Assembly: GCA_023445495.1 (NCBI GenBank)
Contig: JAEXLC010000142.1
Span: 1-13,081 of the forward strand
Length of the DNA: 13,081 nucleotides
Direction: 5' to 3'
DNA from: Pseudomonadota bacterium
GTDB taxonomy: Bacteria; Pseudomonadota; Alphaproteobacteria; Sphingomonadales; Sphingomonadaceae
Of this stretch, positions 7,827 to 13,081 are shown one piece after another (positions within the stretch are counted from its first letter, which is position 1; each line of letters opens with the position of its first letter). The notes beneath the pieces were generated by a model that saw only the letters and a program-made list of their open reading frames with translations, was not told the DNA's origin and did not search any database. The position numbers and the translations under genes are program-made.

Positions 7827-8725
7827 GCGCAGTCGCTGCCGCGCTTCCTCCAGTGCGCGGAAAACTGAGTGCGGATGCGCCGCTGGCGCCGCTCGTCTGG
7901 TTCAAGAGCGGCGGCGCGGCGGAATGGCTTTTCGAGCCGGCCGATGCCGGGGACCTGGCGGACTTCCTCGCAGGGCTCGATCCCGACGTGCCGGTGATGG
8001 GGCTCGGGCTGGGCTCGAACATGATCGTGCGCGACGGCGGCGTGCCGGGCGTGGTCGTGCGGCTGGGCAAGGCCTTTGCCGGGGTGGAACAGCTCGATGC
8101 GACGACCCTGCGCTGTGGCGGCGGGGCTTCGGGCATCCTGGTTTCTTCCAAAGCGCGCGATGCCGGGATCGGCGGCGTGGAGTTCCTGCGCTCGATCCCC
8201 GGCACGGTCGGCGGGTTCGTGCGGATGAACGGCGGCGCCTATGGCCGCGAGGTCAAGGACGTGCTGGTCGAATGCGAGGTCGTGCTGCGATCGGGTGAGC
8301 GGCGGGTGCTGGCGCTGGCGGACCTCGGCTATACCTATCGACATAGCGCGCTGCCCGAAGGCGCGATCGTGATCTCGGCGACCTTCCGCGGATATGCCGA
8401 GGAACCGGCGGTGATCCAGGCGGAGATGGATCGCATCGCGGCGGCGCGCGAGGAATCGCAGCCGCTACGCTCGAAGACCGGTGGCTCTACCTTCAAGAAC
8501 CCGGAAGGGCACAAGGCCTGGGCGCTGATCGACGCCGCCGGCTGCCGGGGGCTGATGCGCGGTGACGCGCAGGTCAGCGAAAAACACTGCAATTTCCTGC
8601 TCAATCTGGGCAATGCTTCCTCGGCCGACATCGAAGCGCTGGGCGAGGACGTTCGTGCCAAGGTGAAGGCGCAATCGGGTGTGGAGCTAGAGTGGGAAAT
8701 CCAGCGGATAGGGATCGGTAAGTGA
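7823..8725 (+). CDS. murB: UDP-N-acetylenolpyruvoylglucosamine reductase MurB (type II)
   Basis: MurB is a cytoplasmic FAD enzyme that uses NADPH to reduce UDP-GlcNAc-enolpyruvate to UDP-MurNAc, the substrate of MurC encoded just upstream. With the GTG at 7823 the product is 300 residues. The FAD-binding segment includes LGLGSNMIVRDGG, FLRSIPGTVGG and MNGGAYG. YRHS and GSTFKNP supply the active-site arginine region and the proton-donating serine (S222). EKHCNFLLN and the C-terminal ELEWEIQRIG (E292) complete the active site. It has the shorter form of Bacillus-like type II enzymes. I chose GTG 7823 because it gives the same GTGA overlap as its neighbours, with the G-rich GGGGGTGG just before it. 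In-frame alternatives are ATG 7799 and GTG 7811 or 7817, which would lengthen the overlap with the small gene. Confidence 0.95.
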   Translation: MSAVAAALPPVRGKLSADAPLAPLVWFKSGGAAEWLFEPADAGDLADFLAGLDPDVPVMGLGLGSNMIVRDGGVPGVVVRLGKAFAGVEQLDATTLRCGGGASGILVSSKARDAGIGGVEFLRSIPGTVGGFVRMNGGAYGREVKDVLVECEVVLRSGERRVLALADLGYTYRHSALPEGAIVISATFRGYAEEPAVIQAEMDRIAAAREESQPLRSKTGGSTFKNPEGHKAWALIDAAGCRGLMRGDAQVSEKHCNFLLNLGNASSADIEALGEDVRAKVKAQSGVELEWEIQRIGIGK

Positions 8726-9645
8726 GCAAGTTGCACGTCGCCGTATTGATGGGGGGCTGGTCGGCCGAGCGTGAGGTGTCGCTGATGTCTGGTGCGGGCA
8801 TCGCCGACGCGCTGGAAGGGCTGGGCCACAAGGTCACGCGGATCGACATGGATCGCGACGTCGCGACGAAGATCGCCGAGGCGAAGCCCGATGTCGTGTT
8901 CAACGCGCTGCACGGCACGCCCGGCGAGGACGGCACGGTGCAGGGCATGCTCGACCTGATGGGCGTGCGCTACACGCACTCCGGGCTGGTCACCTCGGTG
9001 ATCGCGATCGACAAGCAACTGACCAAGCAGGCGCTGGTGCCGCACGGCATCCCGATGCCTGGCGGGCGGATGGTGAAGACCGAGGACCTGCACCGCGAGG
9101 ACCCGCTGCCGCGTCCCTATGTGCTGAAACCGGTGAACGAGGGTTCGTCGGTAGGCGTGGCGATCGTCACCAAGGAAGGCAATTACGGCAACCCGATTGC
9201 GCCTGACGCGCGCGGGCCGTGGCAGGAATTCGACGAACTGCTCGCCGAGCCGTTCATCCGCGGGCGCGAGCTGACCACCGCGGTGCTGGCCGGCGAGGCG
9301 CTGGGCGTGACCGAATTGAAGCCGAAGAGCGGCTTCTATGACTATGACGCCAAGTACACTGACGGGCTGACCGAGCATGTCTATCCGGCTCAGGTGCCGG
9401 ACGAGATCACCGAGGCGTGCAAGCGCATCGCGCTCGATGCGCACAAGTTGCTCGGCTGCAAGGGCACGTCGCGCTCGGACTTCCGCTGGGACGACAGCAT
9501 GGGCGTGGAAGGGCTGTTCCTGCTCGAGGTGAATACCCAGCCGGGCATGACCCCGCTCAGCCTGGTCCCCGAACAGGCGCGCCACCTGGGCATCTCCTAT
9601 CCCGAGCTGTGCCAGCGCATCGTCGACGAGGCGCTCCAGGGATGA
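8722..9645 (+). CDS. ddl: D-alanine--D-alanine ligase
   Basis: This cytoplasmic ATP-grasp enzyme joins two D-alanines to make the dipeptide that MurF attaches. The 307-residue product is of DdlB size. GGWSAEREVSL carries E16, the equivalent of E. coli DdlB E15. LHGTPGEDGTVQG is the family signature. YVLKPVNEGSSVGV holds K136 and the S142-S143 loop. R251 and D253 in SRSDFRW, and EVNTQPGMT with E269 and N271, bind magnesium and phosphate. The start is GTG at 8722, overlapping the murB stop (GTGA), with AGGGA at 8710-8714 seven bases upstream. The gene lies in the ddlB position of the dcw cluster, directly before ftsQ. No active-site residue appears missing. Confidence 0.96.
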   Translation: MSKLHVAVLMGGWSAEREVSLMSGAGIADALEGLGHKVTRIDMDRDVATKIAEAKPDVVFNALHGTPGEDGTVQGMLDLMGVRYTHSGLVTSVIAIDKQLTKQALVPHGIPMPGGRMVKTEDLHREDPLPRPYVLKPVNEGSSVGVAIVTKEGNYGNPIAPDARGPWQEFDELLAEPFIRGRELTTAVLAGEALGVTELKPKSGFYDYDAKYTDGLTEHVYPAQVPDEITEACKRIALDAHKLLGCKGTSRSDFRWDDSMGVEGLFLLEVNTQPGMTPLSLVPEQARHLGISYPELCQRIVDEALQG

Positions 9646-10535
9646 GCCGGCAGCCCGCCAAGCGGACGGCCACCCGTCGCGGGGCGAAGCCGGTACCGAA
9701 GCGCAAGCAGCAGCCGCGCAAGAAGCAGCCGGGCCTGATGGACCAGGCGCTGGCCGTGCTGCCGTTCGACCAGGCGACGCTCACCCGCGCGGCGACCTGG
9801 GGGATTGTCGGCATCTTCGGGATCGGCGCGATCACCGTAGCGACCTGGTTCGGCATTCCCCAGATCATCGGTACGGGTGCGGCCCAGGCGGTGGGCGATG
9901 CCGGGCTGCGAGTGGACACGATCCAGATCAACGGGCTCAAGCGGATGAACCGCATGACCGTGTACCAGCAGGTGCTCGACCAGAATTCGCGCGCGATGCC
10001 GCTGGTCGACCTGGGCCAGGTGCGCGCCAAGCTGCTCGCTTATCCCTGGATCAAGGACGCCCGCGTCTCGCGCCGGCTGCCCGACAAGCTGCTGATCGAC
10101 ATCGTCGAGCGCGAGCCGGCGGCGATCTGGCAGAACCATGGCCAGCTGATGTTGATAGATCCCAGCGGCGTGCCGCTGGAGCCGGTCTCGCGCGAGGCGA
10201 TGCCCGACCTGCCGCTGCTGATCGGCGACGGCGCCAACAACCAGGAGCCGGCGCGCCGCGACTTGATGGACTCGGCGCCCGCACTCAAGCCGCTGGTTCG
10301 CGCGGCGACCTGGGTGGGCAATCGCCGCTGGGACATCATCTTCGATACCGGCGAGAAGCTGCAGCTGCCCGAGGGCGAGAAGGAAGCGAAGGACGCGCTC
10401 AAGACCTTTGCCGAGAAGGACGGAGCGTACCGGTTGCTCGGCCGCGGCAATCTGGGGTTCGACATGCGCGACCCCGATAATCTGGTCGTCCGCCGGCCCG
10501 CCGCGATCGGGGCGCCGCCTGCGACCGGATTATGA
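9642..10535 (+). CDS. ftsQ: cell division protein FtsQ
   Basis: FtsQ is a bitopic inner-membrane divisome protein that links early and late division proteins. The 297-residue product has a strongly basic, proline-rich cytoplasmic tail (residues 1-30, many Lys and Arg), one membrane segment at about 52-71, then a periplasmic POTRA domain. The POTRA signature begins near LRVDTIQINGLKRM (89-102) and runs through YPWIKDARVSRRLPDKL and IVEREPAAIW. A beta-rich FtsQ domain follows (GVPLEPVS, LPLLIGDGA, RRWDIIFDTG). The start ATG at 9642 overlaps the ddl stop (ATGA); AGGG is too close to act well and GAGG at 9628-9631 is 10 bases upstream. It is the last gene of the overlapping chain. Confidence 0.95.
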   Translation: MSRQPAKRTATRRGAKPVPKRKQQPRKKQPGLMDQALAVLPFDQATLTRAATWGIVGIFGIGAITVATWFGIPQIIGTGAAQAVGDAGLRVDTIQINGLKRMNRMTVYQQVLDQNSRAMPLVDLGQVRAKLLAYPWIKDARVSRRLPDKLLIDIVEREPAAIWQNHGQLMLIDPSGVPLEPVSREAMPDLPLLIGDGANNQEPARRDLMDSAPALKPLVRAATWVGNRRWDIIFDTGEKLQLPEGEKEAKDALKTFAEKDGAYRLLGRGNLGFDMRDPDNLVVRRPAAIGAPPATGL

Positions 10536-10615
10536 GTAACACCGTAGTTGTAATCGGGGCAAAATCCTGATTCATATGGTGAATTGAGTATTAAGCGTTT
10601 TCGAATGAGGGGCAG
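10536..10615 (+). promoter_or_regulatory. AT-rich ftsQ-ftsA gap, probable ftsA promoter region
   Basis: This is the first untranslated gap in the cluster. By hand count 34 of 80 bases are G or C, and only 12 of the 40 bases from 10561 to 10600, a sharp dip against the surrounding coding DNA. It holds a GANTC site (GATTC, 10569-10573) and an inverted repeat centred on TATGG. TATTAA (10589-10594) could be a -10 element, but no convincing -35 sits at normal spacing. GAGGGG at 10607-10612 is the ftsA ribosome binding site. I infer a promoter from composition and position, not from a clear consensus. Confidence 0.5.
10570..10584. repeat. Small inverted repeat ATTCA-TATGG-TGAAT
   Basis: Five perfect base pairs (10570-10574 with 10580-10584) flank a 5-base centre. 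It overlaps the GATTC methylation-type site at 10569-10573. It is short and could occur by chance in AT-rich DNA; it might be an operator upstream of ftsA. Confidence 0.3.
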
Positions 10616-11878
10616 ATGGCGAAGGTAGCACCGGAAGGGCTGATCACGGCACTGGACGTGGGGTCGTCCAAGGTCTCGGCGCTGATCGCGCAGCGGTCCG
10701 ACGACGGCACTTTGGTGGTGCTCGGCACCGGCCAGCGCGAGAGCCGCGGCGTCAAGCGCGGCTATGTCGCCGACATGCATGCGACCGAGCTCGCCATCCG
10801 TGAAGCGGTGGAGCAGGCCGAGCGCATCGCCGGGCAGAACATCGAAGACGTGTGGGTGAGCTTCTCCGCCGGCGGCCTGATCTCGGACATCGTCCGGCTT
10901 GAATCGGACCTGGGCGGCCACCGTATTGAGCAGAACGACATCGACGAGCTGCTGCGCGCCGGCCGCGACGCGATCGATCCGCAGGGCAAGATGGTGCTCC
11001 ACGCCCAGCCGACCCGCTACACGGTTGATGGGCTCGCCGGCGTGCGTCGCCCGCTCGGGCTGCATGCCGAGCGCCTGGGTGTCGACATCCATGTCGTCGC
11101 GACCGACGGTGCGCCGGTGCGCAACCTCGATCACTGCGTCCGCTCGGCGCATCTGGAGGTTCGCTCGATCATCGCCGCCCCGGTGGCGACGGGCCTGGCC
11201 TGCCTGACCGACGAGGAGCGCGAGCTCGGCGTCGCACTGGTCGAGATCGGCGCGGGCGTGACCAATGTTAGCGTGTTCTCGCAGGGCGTGCTCTCGGGCC
11301 TGGCTTCGATCCCGATGGGTTCGGCCGACATCACCGATGACATCGCCTCGTCCTTCGGCACCGCGCGTGCCTGGGCCGAGCGCACCAAGTGCTTCCACGG
11401 CTCGGCGAACCTGAGCCCGCGCGACAATCACGAGATGATCGATGTCGTGCCGGCGATCCCCGATGACGGCACCGAAGGCCCGCGCATCACCAAGGCACAG
11501 CTCAACGCGATCATCCGCAAGCGGCTGGAGCGGCTGATGGGCGAGATCCAGAAGGAGCTGAAGAAGCTGAGCTTCGAGGATCCGGCCGGCCGCCAGATCG
11601 TACTGACCGGCGGCGGCGCCGAGCTGAAGGGCATTGCCGATTATGCCCAGCAGTTCCTGGGCAGCGCGGTGCGTGTCGGCCGGCCCAAGGGGCTGGTGGC
11701 GCTGCCGGAAGCGCATGCCGGCCCGGCCTTCGCCACGCTGGCGGGCCTGGCGCGCTTCGCCGCGGCCAACCCGATCGACCTGCGCGCGTTGGAGCCCAGC
11801 CGCCACCAGATGGTCACGCGAACCAACCCGGGAGCCCTGTTCCAGCGGCTAATCGCGGCGTTCCGGGCGAATTATTAG
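10616..11878 (+). CDS. ftsA: cell division protein FtsA
   Basis: FtsA is an actin-like ATPase that tethers FtsZ filaments to the inner membrane and recruits later divisome proteins. The 420-residue product has the actin-fold phosphate-1 loop ALDVGSSKVSALIA (12-25), the 1C-domain region around DIVRLESDLGGHRIEQNDI, phosphate-2 EIGAGVTNVSVF (G212-A213-G214), and the adenosine loop LTGGGAELKG (G332-G334). The C-terminal GALFQRLIAAFRANY is an amphipathic helix of the kind used as membrane-targeting sequence. The start ATG at 10616 has GAGGGG at 10607-10612, 3 bases away, and no overlap with ftsQ, unlike the upstream genes. The stop is TAG. Length and motifs are normal for Alphaproteobacteria. Confidence 0.97.
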   Translation: MAKVAPEGLITALDVGSSKVSALIAQRSDDGTLVVLGTGQRESRGVKRGYVADMHATELAIREAVEQAERIAGQNIEDVWVSFSAGGLISDIVRLESDLGGHRIEQNDIDELLRAGRDAIDPQGKMVLHAQPTRYTVDGLAGVRRPLGLHAERLGVDIHVVATDGAPVRNLDHCVRSAHLEVRSIIAAPVATGLACLTDEERELGVALVEIGAGVTNVSVFSQGVLSGLASIPMGSADITDDIASSFGTARAWAERTKCFHGSANLSPRDNHEMIDVVPAIPDDGTEGPRITKAQLNAIIRKRLERLMGEIQKELKKLSFEDPAGRQIVLTGGGAELKGIADYAQQFLGSAVRVGRPKGLVALPEAHAGPAFATLAGLARFAAANPIDLRALEPSRHQMVTRTNPGALFQRLIAAFRANY

Positions 11879-11888
11879 AAGAAATGCG

Positions 11889-11915
11889 TTGGTAACTTCG
11901 CGTTCCCTCTAGAGT
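11889..11915 (+). promoter_or_regulatory. Candidate alphaproteobacterial promoter for ftsZ
   Basis: TTGGTAA (11889-11895), 12 bases, then TCTAGAGT (11908-11915) fits the spacing and part of the Caulobacter housekeeping pattern (TTGACGS, 10-14 bases, GCTANAWC): TTG and CTA-A agree, the rest do not. The GAGTC methylation-type site overlaps the -10-like part. The match is weak and no transcript start is known here. Confidence 0.3.
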
Positions 11916-11945
11916 CGCCCTCCCGCTTCGTGCAGAACGGGCGAC
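11914..11945. repeat. Inverted repeat 1 in the ftsZ leader
   Basis: GTCGCCC (11914-11920) is the exact complement of GGGCGAC (11939-11945), with an 18-base loop. An alternative short stem uses CCCG (11922-11925) with CGGG (11938-11941). It is not followed by T residues. It could be an RNA hairpin in the leader or a protein-binding site on DNA. Confidence 0.5.
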
Positions 11946-11952
11946 AGATTAC

Positions 11953-11978
11953 GCGTCCGTGACAGGCCACCCGGACGC
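11953..11978. repeat. Inverted repeat 2, directly before the ftsZ ribosome binding site
   Basis: GCGTCCG (11953-11959) pairs exactly with CGGACGC (11972-11978) around a 12-base loop. The 3' arm ends one base before AGGGAG (11979-11984), so the folded stem would abut the ribosome binding site without covering it. This could affect ribosome access or protect a processed 5' end. Confidence 0.5.
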
Positions 11979-11993
11979 AGGGAGACCAAGGCG

Positions 11994-13081
11994 ATGAGTA
12001 TCGATTTCCTTCCGCCCGACGTGGATGAGCTGACCCCGAAGATCACGGTCGTGGGTGTCGGCGGCGCGGGCGGCAACGCGATCGCGAACATGATCCGCGC
12101 GGACGTGCAGGGTGTCGACTTCATTGTAGCGAACACCGACGCACAGGCGCTCAAGCAGTCGAGCGCGGGCCACCGCATCCAGCTCGGCGCGAAGATCACC
12201 CAGGGCCTGGGTGCCGGCAGCCGTCCCGAGATCGGCCGCGCCGCCGCCGAAGAGACGATCGACAACGTCCAGAAGGCGCTCGAGGGCGCGCACATGGTGT
12301 TCATTGCCGCCGGCATGGGCGGCGGCACCGGCACCGGCGCCGCGCCGGTCATCGCCAAGGCGGCCCGCGACATGGGCATCCTGACGGTGGGCGTGGTCAC
12401 CCGGCCGTTCGCCTTCGAGGGCAAGCGCCGTGCGGCTTCGGCTGAGGCGGGCATCAACGAACTGCAGAAGTACGTCGATACCCTCATCGTCATTCCGAAC
12501 CAGAACCTGTTCCTGATCGCCAATGCGAACACGACCTTCAAGGAAGCGTTCGAGATGGCCGACGAGGTGCTGCAGCAGGGCGTGCGCGGCATCACCGACC
12601 TGATGGTCATGCCGGGCCTCATCAACCTCGACTTCGCCGACGTCCGTTCGGTGATGCAGGAGATGGGCAAGGCGATGATGGGCACCGGCGAGGCCGAGGG
12701 CGACGACCGCGCGCTTATCGCCGCGCAGAAGGCGATCGCCAACCCGCTGCTGGACGGTGTCTCGATGAACGGCGCCAAGGGCGTGATCGTCTCGATCACC
12801 GGCGGCGAGGACATGCGCCTGCTCGAAGTCGACGAAGCCGCCAACCATATCCGCGAGCTGGTCGATCCGGACGCGAACATCATCTGGGGTTCGGCCTTCA
12901 ATCCGGAGCTCGAGGGCAAGATCCGCGTGTCGGTGGTCGCGACCGGCATCGATGCGGAAGCGCAGCCGGTTGCCGCGCCGCGCGCCGCCGAGCAGCCGCG
13001 CGTCTTCTCCTTCTCGACCCCGCGCCGCACCGCGGCCGAGCCGGCTCCGGTAGCCGCGCCGGAGCCCGAGGCCGCGATCAG
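11994..13081 (+). CDS. ftsZ: cell division protein FtsZ (3' end cut by window)
   Basis: FtsZ is the tubulin-like GTPase that forms the cytokinetic ring on the cytoplasmic face of the membrane. The visible part is 362 complete codons with no stop. It begins MSIDFLPPDVDELTPKITV. Motifs are GVGGAGGNA (21-29), ANTDAQAL with N47 and D49, the tubulin signature GGGTGTG at 109-115, PFAFEGKRR, and the T7 loop NLDFAD at 211-216 with catalytic D213 and D216. The globular core ends near residue 319, after SVVATGID. From about D320 the sequence is Ala/Pro/Glu-rich, as in the disordered linker of alphaproteobacterial FtsZ. The rest of the linker and the C-terminal peptide that binds FtsA lie beyond the window. 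The start is supported by AGGGAG at 11979-11984. Long open frames on the opposite strand here are shadows. Confidence 0.97.
   Translation, partial: MSIDFLPPDVDELTPKITVVGVGGAGGNAIANMIRADVQGVDFIVANTDAQALKQSSAGHRIQLGAKITQGLGAGSRPEIGRAAAEETIDNVQKALEGAHMVFIAAGMGGGTGTGAAPVIAKAARDMGILTVGVVTRPFAFEGKRRAASAEAGINELQKYVDTLIVIPNQNLFLIANANTTFKEAFEMADEVLQQGVRGITDLMVMPGLINLDFADVRSVMQEMGKAMMGTGEAEGDDRALIAAQKAIANPLLDGVSMNGAKGVIVSITGGEDMRLLEVDEAANHIRELVDPDANIIWGSAFNPELEGKIRVSVVATGIDAEAQPVAAPRAAEQPRVFSFSTPRRTAAEPAPVAAPEPEAAI

Larger units (their letters stand above)
11879..11993 (+). promoter_or_regulatory. ftsZ leader: structured ftsA-ftsZ gap
   Basis: These 115 untranslated bases contain, in order, a possible promoter (11889-11915), the 8-base palindrome CTCTAGAG (11907-11914), a GANTC site (GAGTC, 11912-11916), two inverted repeats of 7 perfect pairs each, and the ribosome binding site AGGGAG (11979-11984), 9 bases before the ATG. 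No T-run follows either repeat, so neither looks like an intrinsic terminator. In Caulobacter the ftsZ promoter is controlled by CtrA, GcrA and CcrM methylation at GANTC; that this leader works likewise is inference. Confidence 0.55.

Noticed and set aside
6229..9645. MurC-Ddl or MurC-MurB fusion
   Set aside because: Each gene has its own stop and start with 4-base overlaps, and each product has normal family length.
10591..10605. Possible CtrA box, TTAA-N7-CGAA, before ftsA
   Set aside because: Only one half matches TTAA-N7-TTAA; the other half has two mismatches. Half-sites are expected by chance in AT-rich DNA.
10040..11806. 588-codon open frame on the - strand across ftsQ and ftsA
   Set aside because: It is antisense to two well-supported genes and crosses the gap between them. 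Its composition is that of a reverse-strand shadow and it has no recognisable domain.
11914..11978. Rho-independent terminator between ftsA and ftsZ
   Set aside because: Neither inverted repeat is followed by a T-run, and the loops are long (18 and 12 bases).
11909..13030. 373- and 299-codon open frames on the - strand over ftsZ
   Set aside because: The + strand encodes FtsZ with all its motifs. The ftsZ frame only seems to be missing from a list of closed frames because its stop lies beyond the window.
1..13081. Mobile element, CRISPR array, tRNA/rRNA or defence system
   Set aside because: I found no transposase or integrase sequence, no spaced direct repeats and no tRNA-like fold. Almost all of the DNA is accounted for by dcw genes.

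Overview
The window is a GC-rich stretch of the division and cell wall (dcw) cluster of an alphaproteobacterium, most likely a sphingomonad (Sphingomonas or a close relative). The reasons are the gene order murF-mraY-murD-ftsW-murG-murC-x-murB-ddl-ftsQ-ftsA-ftsZ, the protein sequences themselves (for example the MurF P-loop GVTGSVGKTGTKE and the type II MurB), and a short C-rich/G-rich palindrome at the left edge of a kind I recall as frequent in sphingomonad intergenic DNA. The genus is inference; the gene identities are secure.

All genes lie on the + strand. From 39 to 10535 there are ten genes with no intergenic base between them: murF ends in TGATG, which starts mraY, and each of the next eight junctions is a 4-base ATGA or GTGA overlap. 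This block encodes the cytoplasmic and membrane steps that turn UDP-MurNAc precursors into lipid II (MurB, MurC, MurD, MurF, Ddl, MraY, MurG), the septal glycosyltransferase FtsW and the divisome protein FtsQ. Between murC and murB sits a 64-residue gene (7632-7826) that I cannot assign to a family. It is the only unexplained protein in the window.

The tight packing breaks at the two cytoskeletal genes. ftsA is preceded by 80 bases and ftsZ by 115 bases. The ftsQ-ftsA gap is strikingly AT-rich. The ftsA-ftsZ gap holds two perfect 7-bp inverted repeats, a CTCTAGAG palindrome and a possible promoter. Each gap contains one GANTC site, the target of the alphaproteobacterial cell-cycle methylase CcrM. 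This suggests that FtsA and FtsZ have their own, probably cell-cycle-linked, control on top of the operon transcript. ftsZ runs off the right edge: 362 complete codons are visible and the C-terminal tail is missing.

I see no mobile element, CRISPR array, tRNA, rRNA or defence system. Points worth a second look are the small murC-murB gene, a block of foreign-looking codon use with apparent extra residues in the N-terminal domain of MurD, the structured ftsZ leader, and the palindrome whose right arm serves as the murF ribosome binding site.
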